Source of the DNA: Psettodes erumei
Lineage: Eukaryota > Chordata > Actinopteri > Pleuronectiformes > Psettodidae
Length of the DNA: 64,000 nt
Direction of reading: 5' to 3'
Assembly (NCBI GenBank): GCA_016785225.1
Contig: JAFBJZ010000603.1
Span: 186,001-250,000, forward strand
The notes under the pieces are model-generated. The model did no database searches. It had not been told where the DNA came from and saw only the letters and a list, made by a program, of their open reading frames with translations. Positions within the stretch are counted from its first letter, which is position 1, and each line of letters starts with the position of its first letter. Below, one piece after another: positions 12,526 to 22,589 of this stretch. The translations under genes were made by a program, and so were the position numbers.

Positions 12526-13124
12526 AACAAGCGTTGCCAAACAGGCGGTTTTATTCGTTTTATCAAATATCTACTTTTAAAAAACAACCTTTTTGGTCAC
12601 CGTTCCCACATGAATTAAGAAAATGGCTTTGCAGCGGTCGACACAATCCACAAAACCCTGTCGTTATGATACATTCTAAAATAATTTGATTTCTGTTAAC
12701 ATTCTACAGTCATGTACACAACATAGCGTCAATCCGGCAGTGGGGCCGCAGCTGTAGCGCCTGTTGGAGGCGGGGCACGACGGGTCCAAACCGCGTCATG
12801 GTGAATCGCGGAGGCCGAACTCTCGGCCCGGCGAGGCCCGCCGTCCGAAAAGCCGCACGCGTTAACGCGGCCAGCTGCTCGGCCGGCCCGAAGACACACT
12901 ACTCATAAATACTCAAAAAAAAACAAACAAAACTCATCATCCTGTGAGCGAAATCAAGTCTTCTCGGCGCAAACGTAATCGCCTCATCCATCATTTCTTA
13001 AAACAGACAGTATGTCTTTTAAACAAAAAAAAAAAAATCATAGCGGAGGAGCGTGTGCAGGGTGTTTAGTTAAAAAAAAAAAAAAAAAAGAAAAAGCTCT
13101 CGTCGAAATGAGCTGGGTGTGTTG
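12526..13124 (-). other. rufy1 3'UTR and poly(A) signal
   Basis: The minus-strand signal AATAAA corresponds to TTTATT at plus 12550-12555. The UTR runs from the stop at 13125 and includes a GC-rich block (about 12740-12890) and several A-runs. This gene and hnrnph1 are convergent. Confidence 0.6.
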
Positions 13125-16100
13125 TCAGGAACCCGTGGAGGAGCTCCTCTGCAGCAGGAGGGAGTGGCACATGTCGCACACCCGCACGGGCCGGGGGTAG
13201 GAGGGCAGCGCCAGCTCGTTGCCGGAGCAGCTGTTGCAGTAGATGTCGCCGCAGTTCCGGCAGTGGTGCTGCGGACACAAACGGTTTTCGTTTGGGTTAC
13301 GGCCGTGGCGGGAAATGCCGAGCGAGGAGGAGGAGGAGGAGGAGGAGGAGGCCCACCTTTCTGCGCGCGATGGAGAACTCCTTCTGGCACTGCTTGCACT
13401 GTGTGGCTTCGTCGTCTTTCAGCCAGGCGTGGCCCTGACGCGAGATAAGGTTTCTCATGACGCTCTGCGGTATCAACAGTAACGGCACACACCATCCCAA
13501 ACTCCGCCACCTTTTACCTTCAGGGCTTTGTTGACCTCCTTGAAGTCCTCCATCTTGAGCTTGGACCTTGGACAAAGATGAACGCGGCGTTACCGAAAGA
13601 ACTCGGGGTCGCCGACGAACGGGCGACCGGCGCGGCGAAGTGGAAAAAAAAAAAAAAAAAAAAAAAAAGTACTGACTGGCTGAGATGCAGGCCCATCTCT
13701 TGCAGCGCCTGCTCCTGCTGCTCGCACGTCTGCTGCAGCTGCTGCTTCTCCTGCTTCAGGTCCTGCAGCTCCTGCACCGTCGACACACAGCATCACAACC
13801 GGATTATCAAGTGGCTTCCTCACAAAAACCTGACTAGGAAAAAACAATGTTTTGCTGAGGCACGTGAGGGAACTGTGCGTAAAATTCTGCCGAGGAAACC
13901 GCTCTTCGACTGCGGTATTTAGTGAAATGAGCTAAACGGGTTTGCGGCGGAAGTTCAGAATTAAAATGAACCCGACAGCTATGAAAAAGACGCATATACA
14001 CTTTTTATAACGAGGTTTTGTGCCTGTGTCTGGTAGTTACGTGTGTGCGTGTGTGTGTGTGTGTGTGTGTGCGCGTGTGCGCACTGACCGCGTGCAGGCC
14101 CTGGAGCTGCTGCAGCTGCGTGCGGAGCTCGACGCTGTTGTCCTGCTCCCTCTGCAGAGCTTTCTGCAGGCCCTGCCGCTGCTCCCGTTCGCCGCGCAGC
14201 TCCTTCTCCAAACCCAGCCTGCGCACATGGGAGGGGGGGGGGGGGGCACACGGTTTGAACACTGCGCTACGCTGACTCACGTCTCATTCCTCCCCGACGG
14301 CGCGCTTAGCTCAACCTTAGCGTGTCCAGGTCGGTCAGCTGTTTCTGCAGCGCGTCCACCTTCCCCTCCAGCTCCGCCCGCAGGTCCCTGTCCGACTGGT
14401 CGCTCCGCGTGCGCTCCAGCTCCGAGCGCTGCAGTCTGCGACGCAGGAGAGCCCGAGTTGGAGGGGCGTCGTTTTTTTAAAAACATTTTTTAAAGTCGGT
14501 GCGACGTGCGGGCACGCACCTCTGCTCCAGCTCCGTCATCGCTCGCTCCATTTCGTTCATCTTCTGCTCCAGCTGCCCAGCCGCCGCCTGCTTCTTTTCC
14601 GCCTCTCGCGCCGAGTCCTTAAGAGACACGCGAATATGCGTTCCGCCTGAGCGGGCGTGCAAGAGAAAGAGAGGGTGCATCCGCCCGCGTGTGTGTGTGT
14701 GTGTGTGTGTGTGTGCGCCTCTACCTGAGCTTTGTGGAACATCTGCAGATTGAGAGTTTTGACCTGGTCGAGCTGGAGCCGCAGGGCGACCAGCGTGTCC
14801 TGCTTCTCGTGCGTGTCCTTCTCCAGCAACTTCATGGCCACCTCCATCTCCTGCTTCAACCCCACCTGCAGCTCCAGCTCCCGCTCCAGCTCCTGGCGTC
14901 AAATTCAGTTCCCGGTTAGCGCACTGAACAGCGGACGCGGCGAAGCCTGGGGCCAACTCGCGCCGCAGGCTTCTGTCTCGGTATTGACATTAGGGCGTGA
15001 AGACGAGACGGTGTCCGACGCCCGACAAGGATCTGGAGCCTTTACCACCATCCTCTCAGGAAGCAGCGCGGCCTGCTGGTATCTTACCTGCCGAATGCGC
15101 TTTTCCTCCTTGTACTGCTTCCACACAACGTTGTACATCTCATCCAGGCCCTGTCGAGTCTGCTTGTACGTCTCCAGCTCCACCTGGCTGTCCTGAAGGG
15201 CTGCCTGAAAAGAAACGACCAAAAAAAAACCAAAAACGTGATAATGATTTTGATAATAATTTGGGCAGTTTTCAGGTGTGGTTCAGTTGTGTTCCTGTCA
15301 CTCCGCCCACCTCCTCCTTTTTCTGGCTGGACTGCAAGATGGACTCATTCTCCCTCCTCAGCTGGTCCTGCTCCTCCCGCAGAGAGTTGATTCTGTCCGT
15401 CGCCGCCGTCAGCTGAGGAGGAGACAAACACACGGCTCGTCAGTCGGGTGAGAGACGCGCGACGGTCCCCTAAGCAAACCCCCTCCGACCTCCTCCACGA
15501 GTTTGCCGTTGGTCTTCTCCAGAGAGTCCATCTTCGCCTGAAGGTCGGTGACGGTGCCGCTCAGGTGACGGTTGAGCTCCTCGATGTAGTGCTTCTGATC
15601 CAATATGACTGTCATCTTGGCATCGCTAGAAGAGAAAGAATCGAACATGCATTAGGTTTGTTTGGAATCATGACGATCGTCGTGCAAGGAGCTCAAATTA
15701 TTAACAACGCAAACCAATGAGGGGCAGCGTGGGTGAGACGCTCGTCTGAAAACAGACACTCACTCTTTGGGAGTCTCGCTGGAGGCTGGATCTTTCAGGT
15801 AAAGGGAGAAGTCGATGACTCCCACCTAAACAGGAATGAGAAACCGTTCACCTGTGCGCCCTGATCCACCTGGCTCTCAAAGGAGAAGAAGAAGAAGAAG
15901 AAGAAGAAGAAGAAGAAGAGGCGTGCGGCCGCCGGGATGACCGCTCTCACCTGGGAGTCAAGATCCTCCCCTTTAATGCAGAGGTTTGCGTCGATTACGT
16001 TGAGGCCCACCAGCAGCCCCCCCATCACCGCGCCCTCCTCCTCCATCACCAACGCTCCAGCGTCGTAGAACTCACTGGGGGATGGAAAACGAGGCAGACT

Positions 16101-17340
16101 CAGTGCGTCAGCGACGCATTCACGCGGGCGGCGCGACCTGGACGCGACCGATCGCTCTGACCAACCTCAGGAGGTCCTTGCGGTCGAGCAAGGCCTTCAT
16201 GTAGTCGGCCACTTTCTTCTGCATGAGCGCCAAGTGCAGCCAAGCCCTCGCTCTCCCCAAACCGGTCCTGACGGCGAGTAAAAGAAGAATCAAGACGGGC
16301 GTTGGGGATACCCGACATTGTGGGTTTGCTGGTCACCGGCACAGACGAGTAGCGTACTTAATGCCGGGAAGGTCTCTGGCACTTGTGGCAATGTTGACGG
16401 ATTCTGGACACAACCTCTCAACCAGTTCCAGTGGTCCCCATATGGACTTGTTGTGACCGATGAAGGATTTCTTGGCTGGGCGGGAGGGGAGTAAAAATAA
16501 AATAAGCAAGTGTAAAATACTGGACGTCGCATCACTTTGATTAAACGAAAGAATGAATGATCCTCGCCTTTCAGGCCATGTTTCAGGCAATGCTCGAGGA
16601 CGACGAAGAACTGCTGCAGGGGAGGGTACTCCGAGTCCAGCGTCCTGCCCAGACTCAAGGAGGACTGAATCAGTACTTTGATGCTCAGCTTCATCATGCT
16701 CAGGAGGTTGGATCTCTCAATGGCCACGGGGTCTTTGAGGGGAACAACTGCAAAAGAGTCGCCGCGTAAATAACAAACAGGCTTCGTACAGATTAGGAGG
16801 AGGAAAAAAAACGCAGAGTAAACACGACACGTGGCGGTGAACACTCAGAGAGACCCGGATGATCCCGTTCACGGTCGCCAAACCGTGAAATCAACGTTTG
16901 GCTTATCAAGTCATGTGCCCCGACAACTCGCTAACTTAAGTCCAAGAAGAAGTCGCAGTGTTCAAAACTCACACCGAACAGAAAAGTGCTGCTTAGGGTG
17001 ACAGGGGGCGCGTTCGCGACAGCAGCAGCCTACCTGGAAGCTTGTTGGACGCGGCACCGAGCTCGTTTTCGGGCTCCTTTTCCCCGGCGGGTCCCTGCGA
17101 GGGGTTCCTCGGGGCAGCGGCGTAGCTCACCCCGCTGCTAATCGTCTCCGTGGCCTTACGAGCCAGAGACAGGAGAGGAGCCGACCAGGAGTTCTCCGCC
17201 GGCGGCTCCGCCCGGCCCCGTCCGTCGCTGCCGACGCACTCGCCGTCGGTCGCCGCTCCCGCAGCTTCGGACTCGACTCGCCGCTGAATTTCGTCGCCAT
17301 CCCCAACTGCTGTGTTTACCTCCTCTGCCTCGTCGGCCAT
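13125..17340 (-). CDS. rufy1: RUN and FYVE domain-containing protein 1, 17 coding exons, complete
   Basis: Early-endosome Rab4/Rab14 effector that binds PI3P through FYVE and acts in endosomal recycling. Exons (high to low): 17340-17034, 16747-16568, 16475-16358, 16267-16166, 16074-15951, 15825-15764, 15625-15490, 15412-15311, 15204-15088, 14892-14725, 14617-14520, 14435-14316, 14218-14089, 13771-13673, 13559-13518, 13434-13357, 13268-13125. Phases are consistent and give 708 residues, the same length as human RUFY1. The N-terminus is disordered and acidic. The RUN domain (about 110-280) shows QQFFVVLEHCLKHGLK, LELVERLCPE and LLVGLNVIDANLC. Coiled coil spans about 300-620 (LETYKQTRQGLDEMY, LLEKDTHEKQDTLVALR). 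The C-terminal FYVE has WLKDDEATQCKQC, RRKHHCRNCG and PVRVCDMC, i.e. the zinc-binding cysteines and the basic RKHHCR PI3P site. Intron 2 uses a GC donor (16567-16566). Exon 15's acceptor position is slightly uncertain by one codon. Confidence 0.96.
13322..13351. repeat. (AGG)n trinucleotide run in rufy1 intron 16
   Basis: GGA/AGG repeat lying next to the donor of the FYVE exon ending at 13357. The minus strand reads CCT repeats. Confidence 0.85.
13644..13669. repeat. Poly-A run (poly-T on the coding strand) in rufy1 intron 14
   Basis: About 25 consecutive A on the plus strand begin a few bases after the donor of exon 14 (13673). It is simple sequence with no gene call. Confidence 0.85.
14043..14082. 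repeat. CA/GT repeat just after the rufy1 exon 13 donor
   Basis: In the gene's orientation the intron begins GTCAGTGCGCACACGCGCAC and continues as CA repeat. The donor is at 14088. Confidence 0.85.
14691..14720. repeat. CA/GT repeat just after the rufy1 exon 10 donor
   Basis: In the gene's orientation the intron begins GTAGAGGCGCACACACAC, so the CA run starts within about 10 nt of the 5' splice site at 14724. Confidence 0.85.
15881..15919. repeat. (GAA)n microsatellite in rufy1 intron 5
   Basis: A pure AAG/GAA run of about 13 units. On the coding strand it is TTC-rich. Confidence 0.9.
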
Positions 17341-17600
17341 GTTAGTGTCCCCCGCCCCCTACCCCCCGCGCATTCACGTGACCATACGAGAGCAATCACG
17401 CGCGCTGTCAGAACTTTTTTCTTCTTCTTTGGTTTATTTCGAAGCGGTTAGTCAATGAGCTTCTTGCCGCCACCTACCGGGACCGATCGTGTTTGTGACG
17501 TAATGCCTCGTTTCTCGTCTCGTGCGAACTGATTGAACTTAATCTCCCAGAACCTGCAGCCACCTTCGCGGGTTACTTATTGAAGACAGAGTCACTGAAC
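17341..17600 (-). promoter_or_regulatory. rufy1 promoter region with a ZNF143-like motif
   Basis: GC-rich sequence directly upstream of the rufy1 ATG. At 17537-17557 the plus strand reads ACTTAATCTCCCAGAACCTGC. About 12 of the first 16 positions match the ACTACAATTCCCAGAATGC consensus, including the whole CCCAGAA core. It is about 200 bp from the start codon, a typical promoter position. No TATA box is visible. Confidence 0.4.
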
Positions 17601-18409
17601 CACATGTGTTCCTCCTCAGAGAAACAATGAGGGTGTCGCTCTTTCTTCTATGGCCATCACAACTTTCCTCATACCGATGGAAGCAAACCCTTACAATGCA
17701 GACTTGAAATGGGACGTCTCCTCTACATGATTATCATCTAGAAATTGTAATTGAAAGTCAAGTTTGGATTGCTAAAAAAAAAAAAAGAAAGAAAAAGAAA
17801 TTCAGACCCTCGAAGTTTAACTAATCACTATAAACTGAACCTGAATAGCTCACCCTAAAGAGATTTAAACCAGTTTGGTATGTGATAGTACATGCTGAAA
17901 ACTAAATTTGAGATTCAACTCAGCAGTTGGTTGATCTCATTTAACCAGCTACACATGTTCCTACTTTCACCACGTGGCGGCGCAGACAAGCTGTGCATTA
18001 CTTTTACCGAGCACTACAAGGTGTGCTGTTAAAATCCACATGTCTTAAGAAATTCATCAGTGCAGTTTAGACCTCGTGGCTATCATTTCACTGTATTATC
18101 GATTGGGTCTGTGTACACTTGTTCAATTTCAGAGTTTCTTACATTAAATTTGTGTGAGGGCTGCTTTTTAGACCATATGGACTCCTGTGCTGAATCTGGA
18201 TTCAACAATACAGGATCACTCGAGCGTCATTGCATGGAGTGAATGTAAAAAAACATATCCTGGTTAAAAGTATAAATTGTGTGCATTTTTATATCCTGAG
18301 AATAAACTGTATATATGTACAGTATATAATTTGCTTTTTCGATTGTATTTTGTTATTTAACTATCATATCTGCTTCTGAGTCAATTTCTCTTTGGGGTTA
18401 ATTAAGTAC

Positions 18410-18410
<1 letters not shown>

Positions 18411-18455
<45 letters not shown>
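18411..18455. repeat. (ATCT)n microsatellite
   Basis: About 11 uninterrupted tetranucleotide units. Confidence 0.95.
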
Positions 18456-18535
18456 AGTGCCAAGAGTGACAGAATGTCAATAAGTCACCGACAATTAAAT
18501 GTTTTTCAAACTATGTTGGAAAATGAAAATTAAAT

Positions 18536-18603
18536 CGGACTCTCGTTTGATCTGATAGACAGAGAAGAAGAATCCTTTTTTGGCTTTTAGAAACGAGAGT
18601 CCG
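18536..18603. repeat. Perfect 13-bp inverted repeat with 42-nt spacer
   Basis: CGGACTCTCGTTT at 18536-18548 and AAACGAGAGTCCG at 18591-18603 are exact reverse complements. They could be the ends of a tiny MITE remnant or a hairpin. I see no flanking direct repeat that would settle it. Confidence 0.7.
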
Positions 18604-18936
18604 TGTTGTGAAAGACGACAGCAACACGGGTAGGTCCGAGCTCTAAGAGGAGGATGGGACCATCAGATCAACAATCGACATCTTCCACAGAACTAACACA
18701 GGTTGTACAACAAGGGGATCCAGAGAGCTTTTGGTTTAAAAAAAATTGAACAAGAACACAATATAAAAAGAAGGTTTTTTTGTTTAATTTTAACGCTGCT
18801 AATTTACAAATCAACAAATAATGCAGGACTGGCTGGCCGTAACGCACTAATGTGTTTGTGACTGTATAAGTGCAGACTGTGTAGAGCGTGTGTATCTTCA
18901 GTCCCACTTGTGTAGGCGTGGTGAAAGGAGCGGGGC

Positions 18937-18944
18937 CATAAATA
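18937..18944 (+). promoter_or_regulatory. hbegf TATA-like box
   Basis: CATAAATA lies in a GC-rich context about 280 bp before the hbegf ATG. Transcription would start near 18970, giving a 5'UTR of about 250 nt that includes a short GA run. Confidence 0.5.
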
Positions 18945-19218
18945 CCGAGGTGCCTGTGACCGGTCGATCTTTACCCTCCGCTCCTCCCGTCGGGCACCCA
19001 CAGCACAGACGCGCCTGTCCGCGCTCGAGTCACGCGAAGAAGTCGCAAACAGGCGGAATTCATTCATACGAACACATCCGAGAGAGAGAGAGACAGAGAG
19101 AAAGGAGGAATATTTAGAAGCTGAACGGGTGGAAGGAATATAACTCGTAGATCATCACCTCCTGTGCGCAAATATCAACTTTCGCTGTAAACCAAAAGCC
19201 GCTGGAAGCTTCGACGTC

Positions 19219-21056
19219 ATGAGGATTTTCAGTGTTGTGCTCCTGCTGGCTCACGCCTTGGGTAAGTTTCCACGCATGGACGTCAAGTGCGTTGCGCGTT
19301 CCGTTGAGCCGGATTTACGGTTTTGGCCCATTTGCTCCGTGTGAATACCCGGGGCCACCGTCTCCTCCCGGCTATTAGTGTTGACCTGCTCGCGCATGAC
19401 CGAGCTATAACCATGTCTTGTAAACTTCAAAACGTTTAAGGCAACGGTTTTCATGATGCCAGGCTATTCGGGAACTAATGGGGTCATCTCTCTATTTTAG
19501 AGCATGCTTTATGTAACTGGATACACTTATTTTTAACTCATATTCTTGCCTGACATTAGCTAACTGTCTGTCCATGCATTTTGTGTGTGTGTATGAGACA
19601 GAGAGGGTATATGCCCCCCCCCCCACACACACACACACACATACACACGCACACACACTCGTCCATTTCCACAAATCTAATCTGTCTCACTGGGGGAGGA
19701 CCTGCTGGCCAGTTTCCATTTTACTCAAGTGCTCCCGAGCAAGGCAGTGCATACCTAACAACCCCCAAGGACCACGTTGCACGTGTGCCTTCAGTGCATT
19801 TCCCAACAGGGATCAGTGGGATTGAACCAAAAAAAATCTGCCAGAGCTTTCTTGTGCACAACATGTTTCAACTTGTCCGCAGAGGTCCGCCCACCTTGGC
19901 ACACTAACCTGTGTTCACCGATTGTCCCCCAGAGGAGAGACTCTGAGGTGGTTTGGAGGCCTGGTCTGTTAAAGATCATATCATGAGCCAAGACTAATGT
20001 CTGAAACCCTCTCGCTCTCTCCCCCAGCGGTGTCCAGACTGGCCAGCGGTGCTGCAGTTGACAGGCATGAGAGCGACAGACAGCGGCACACAGCCTTCAT
20101 CAACTTTGTGGACACAACCAAGGACAGGAGGGCAGATGTTGAGAGCAGGAGCGTGGGTGCCACTACAGTGGATTATGGCCAGGGAGGCGAGGAAGAGGAG
20201 TACGACGACGAATACTACTATGAAGACGAGTATGACGATGGCATGTCTGGAGACTATGGGCTGGAACTGCCGAGAGGTGAGGCAGTTGTCTGTTTTTTTT
20301 GTCATTTCTCAAATTTGCCATTCAGTCTTGGCTTGCTTCCTCGACCGGAGACAATGAAATAAAAATTCCTGCCTTTTGGTTTTTAGTTGCCATGTCAAGC
20401 AAACCCAAAGACCCGTCCGCCATCCTGGAGACTGAAAGCACCGACGGAAACAGAAGGAGGGGAAAGGGAAGAAAGAGGGCGAAAGGAAAGGGGAAGAAGA
20501 GGAACCCTTGCCTGAAGAAGTATAAGGATTTCTGTATCCATGGCACCTGCCAGTACCTGAGGGACATCCGCGCCCCGTCCTGTGTGTAAGTATTAGCTCT
20601 GCACCACTTCCACCATTCGTAAAACCCAACCATCCGCTGAGTTATTCACACACTCATCTCACTCCCTTTCTTCCTCCTGTGTGCAGGTGCCACCCGAGTT
20701 ACTCCGGTGAAAGGTGCGAGTTCATCACGCTGCCTGTGCAGTCCCGCGAGGGCTACAACCGCACCACGGCTCTGGCCGTGGTGGCGGTGGTGCTGTCCTC
20801 CGTCTGCCTCACCATCATAGGCCTTTTATTAATGCTCAGGTGAGTAAAACGCACGTGGAGGCGCACTAAACAACCTCACAACCATGCCCATACAAATAAA
20901 TGGGCTTTTCTCGAGACCCGGCTTATAATAAGGTAGCCACAAAAAATAGCCTGAACAAGCTCCTGTTCTTTTGTTTGTTACAGGTTTCACAAGCGGGGAG
21001 CGTATGACGTCGAGAACGAAGAGAAGGTCAAACTCGGGTTGGCATCCAACCACTGA
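19219..21056 (+). CDS. hbegf: Heparin-binding EGF-like growth factor precursor, 5 coding exons
   Basis: Membrane-anchored ligand of EGFR/ErbB4, released by metalloprotease shedding. Exons: 19219-19261, 20028-20276, 20387-20585, 20687-20839, 20984-21056, all GT-AG, giving 238 residues (human 208). Order: signal peptide (about 1-20, MRIFSVVLLLAHALA), propeptide, an acidic Tyr-rich tract (about 69-86), a basic heparin-binding stretch (about 119-137), the EGF domain with six cysteines at 139, 147, 152, 163, 165 and 174 in canonical spacing, a juxtamembrane segment with one NRT sequon, a transmembrane helix (about 191-214, AVVAVVLSSVCL) and a cytoplasmic tail YDVENEEKVKLG identical to mammals over that motif. 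The acidic tyrosine tract is unlike the human propeptide. A fish may carry two copies (a/b); I cannot tell which this is. Confidence 0.97.
19605..19660. repeat. Poly-C plus CA microsatellite in hbegf intron 1
   Basis: A C-run is followed by CA repeats with minor interruptions. Confidence 0.9.
19715..19830. repeat. Decayed teleost dispersed repeat in hbegf intron 1 (tentative)
   Basis: The text CTCCCGAGCAAGGCAGTG followed by a CCCCCAA stretch and later GGGATCAGTGGGATTGAACC resembles a widespread fish repeat with a 'gagcaaggcac ... ccccaactgctcc' core. The match is from memory of the pattern and is weak. Confidence 0.35.
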
Positions 21057-22580
21057 AGAGACAAAGAGGGGTGAGTAGTGAGAGAGGGCTACAGACACAT
21101 TCCCTCGCAGACATTCTTCTTCTGTTTCTACTGCCTGATTGAAATGAGGTTTTGCTCAGTGCCTCTGTTTCTCTTGTATTTTAGGCAAAGATGCAGAAAT
21201 TCTACCTCAAAATAGAAAAAAGGGAAGTGAACCACGAGTGGAGGTCCTACAGGAAAGAAAAAGGAACGTATTTGAAGAAAGGAACAGGGGGGCACAACCC
21301 TCTGCTGGACGTTCAGGTGAACGTGTCCCTGTAGACCTCAGAAGTAAACGGGCCGCCTGATACTGGAATACTAAATGGCCCCAATAGATGGAGCGGAGAC
21401 CTGACAAGCATGAGGTGATGAACACGAAGGAACCAGAGGAAGAGGAAGAAGAAGAAGAAAGGGACAAGTATAGACTCTGTGCTGCTTCTTGACTGTGTGA
21501 AAAGAAAAGTTGTCTCAGACTGAACTGGACAAGAATCTTTTTTTTTTTTAACAACAACGAGAGCTCAACCTGGATTTTTTTTCCTGCACAAGTCCATCTT
21601 TCTTTTTTGTGTACAGTAAATGGTATATTTATAATTCTAATTTATTTATTTAAGCTAACTGTATTTATAGATTTTTAACCACCTTCAGCAGTTTTTAAAA
21701 TAATGATGTTACAGTTGTTTTTATATTTCTTATTGGACGATATTTATTTATGAAACAGAAAAGCAAACAATGCAGAAGCTCCATAAGATATTAAATATAT
21801 CATGAGAAGAGATTCGATGCATAAATACCTTTTTCTGGCTTTAATTTTGGCACTCAGTAGGTGATCAATCGCACTGTGATTAAAAAATTGATCATTGAAT
21901 AGACATGACCTATTTTTGTTCGTTTGTTTGGTTTTTTTTCTAAGTTATTCGGGGGGGTTGGGGGTTCACTGAAAGTGACATTTTGCAGGAGTGCCCTGCT
22001 CAGACTCACACAGTTACACACATTCACACCTGGAAACTGCACAGTGCCATCAGTCAGATCTGTCAGCCTCTAAGCAGCTCCACTGTAGCAGGTGGGGGTT
22101 CAAGGCCTTGCTCAAAGGCACATTAGCGATGGTAAAGAGTGGGGGATGGGCCCCTGCTCTTTCACTCTCCCAACCCTAATTTATCCTGCAGGTTCGGGGA
22201 TCTTCAGGCCACATCAGGCTTTCTGTTACGAGTTAGTGTAATGACCTTATGATATAGCCCACTGACTATGTATTGATTATATGCATCATAAAACCTGTGC
22301 ACTCAGCTTCTTGTATTCCTAAGAAACTTTTGAAAGGGAGTCAAATCGAAAATGCACTGTAGCAAGGATTTGGTATAAATACTGTATGTTGTACTGTCAT
22401 GTTGTCTTACCATCATTACAGGAAAAACTCCCTCAGATCTGAGTAAAGCTGTCTAGCAAAAGGGGAAAAAATGTGAATTCAAGTGTTCCACCCTTTCAAA
22501 TCCTGTCCTGCAGTTTTGAAGTGATTTTTATTCAATGTGTCATTTTTTTCAGAGCAAAATAAATAAAAAAAGATGATCTG
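21057..22580 (+). other. hbegf 3'UTR, AU-rich, with a downstream non-coding exon
   Basis: After the TGA the sequence GGGGTGAGTAG near 21067-21077 looks like a donor, and TATTTTAG near 21177-21184 like an acceptor. This would give a non-coding last exon as in mammalian HBEGF. Repeated ATTTA motifs, including TTATTTATTTA near 21639-21655 and again near 21740, form an AU-rich instability element. AATAAA at 22558-22563 is the likely poly(A) signal. Confidence 0.55.
21995..22260. repeat. Decayed teleost dispersed repeat inside the hbegf 3'UTR
   Basis: The core at 22090-22205 (GGTGGGGGTTCAAGGCCTTG, CTCAAAGGCACATTAGCGAT, then a CTTTCACTCTCCCAACCC segment and CAGGTTCGGGGATC) matches a common fish repeat carrying 'gccttgctcaagggcacatc'. 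It has no coding content. Confidence 0.5.
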
Positions 22581-22589
22581 AACTTTTGA

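Larger units (their letters stand above)
17601..18900. other. Intergenic stretch between rufy1 and hbegf
   Basis: No gene is seen. It contains an (ATCT)n microsatellite (18411-18455) and a perfect 13-bp inverted repeat (18536-18548 with 18591-18603). It is otherwise AT-rich and unremarkable. Confidence 0.5.

Noticed and set aside
13578..15720. Cys- or Leu-rich ORFs on the plus strand opposite rufy1
   Set aside because: They are reverse-strand readings of the coiled-coil exons and adjacent repeats.
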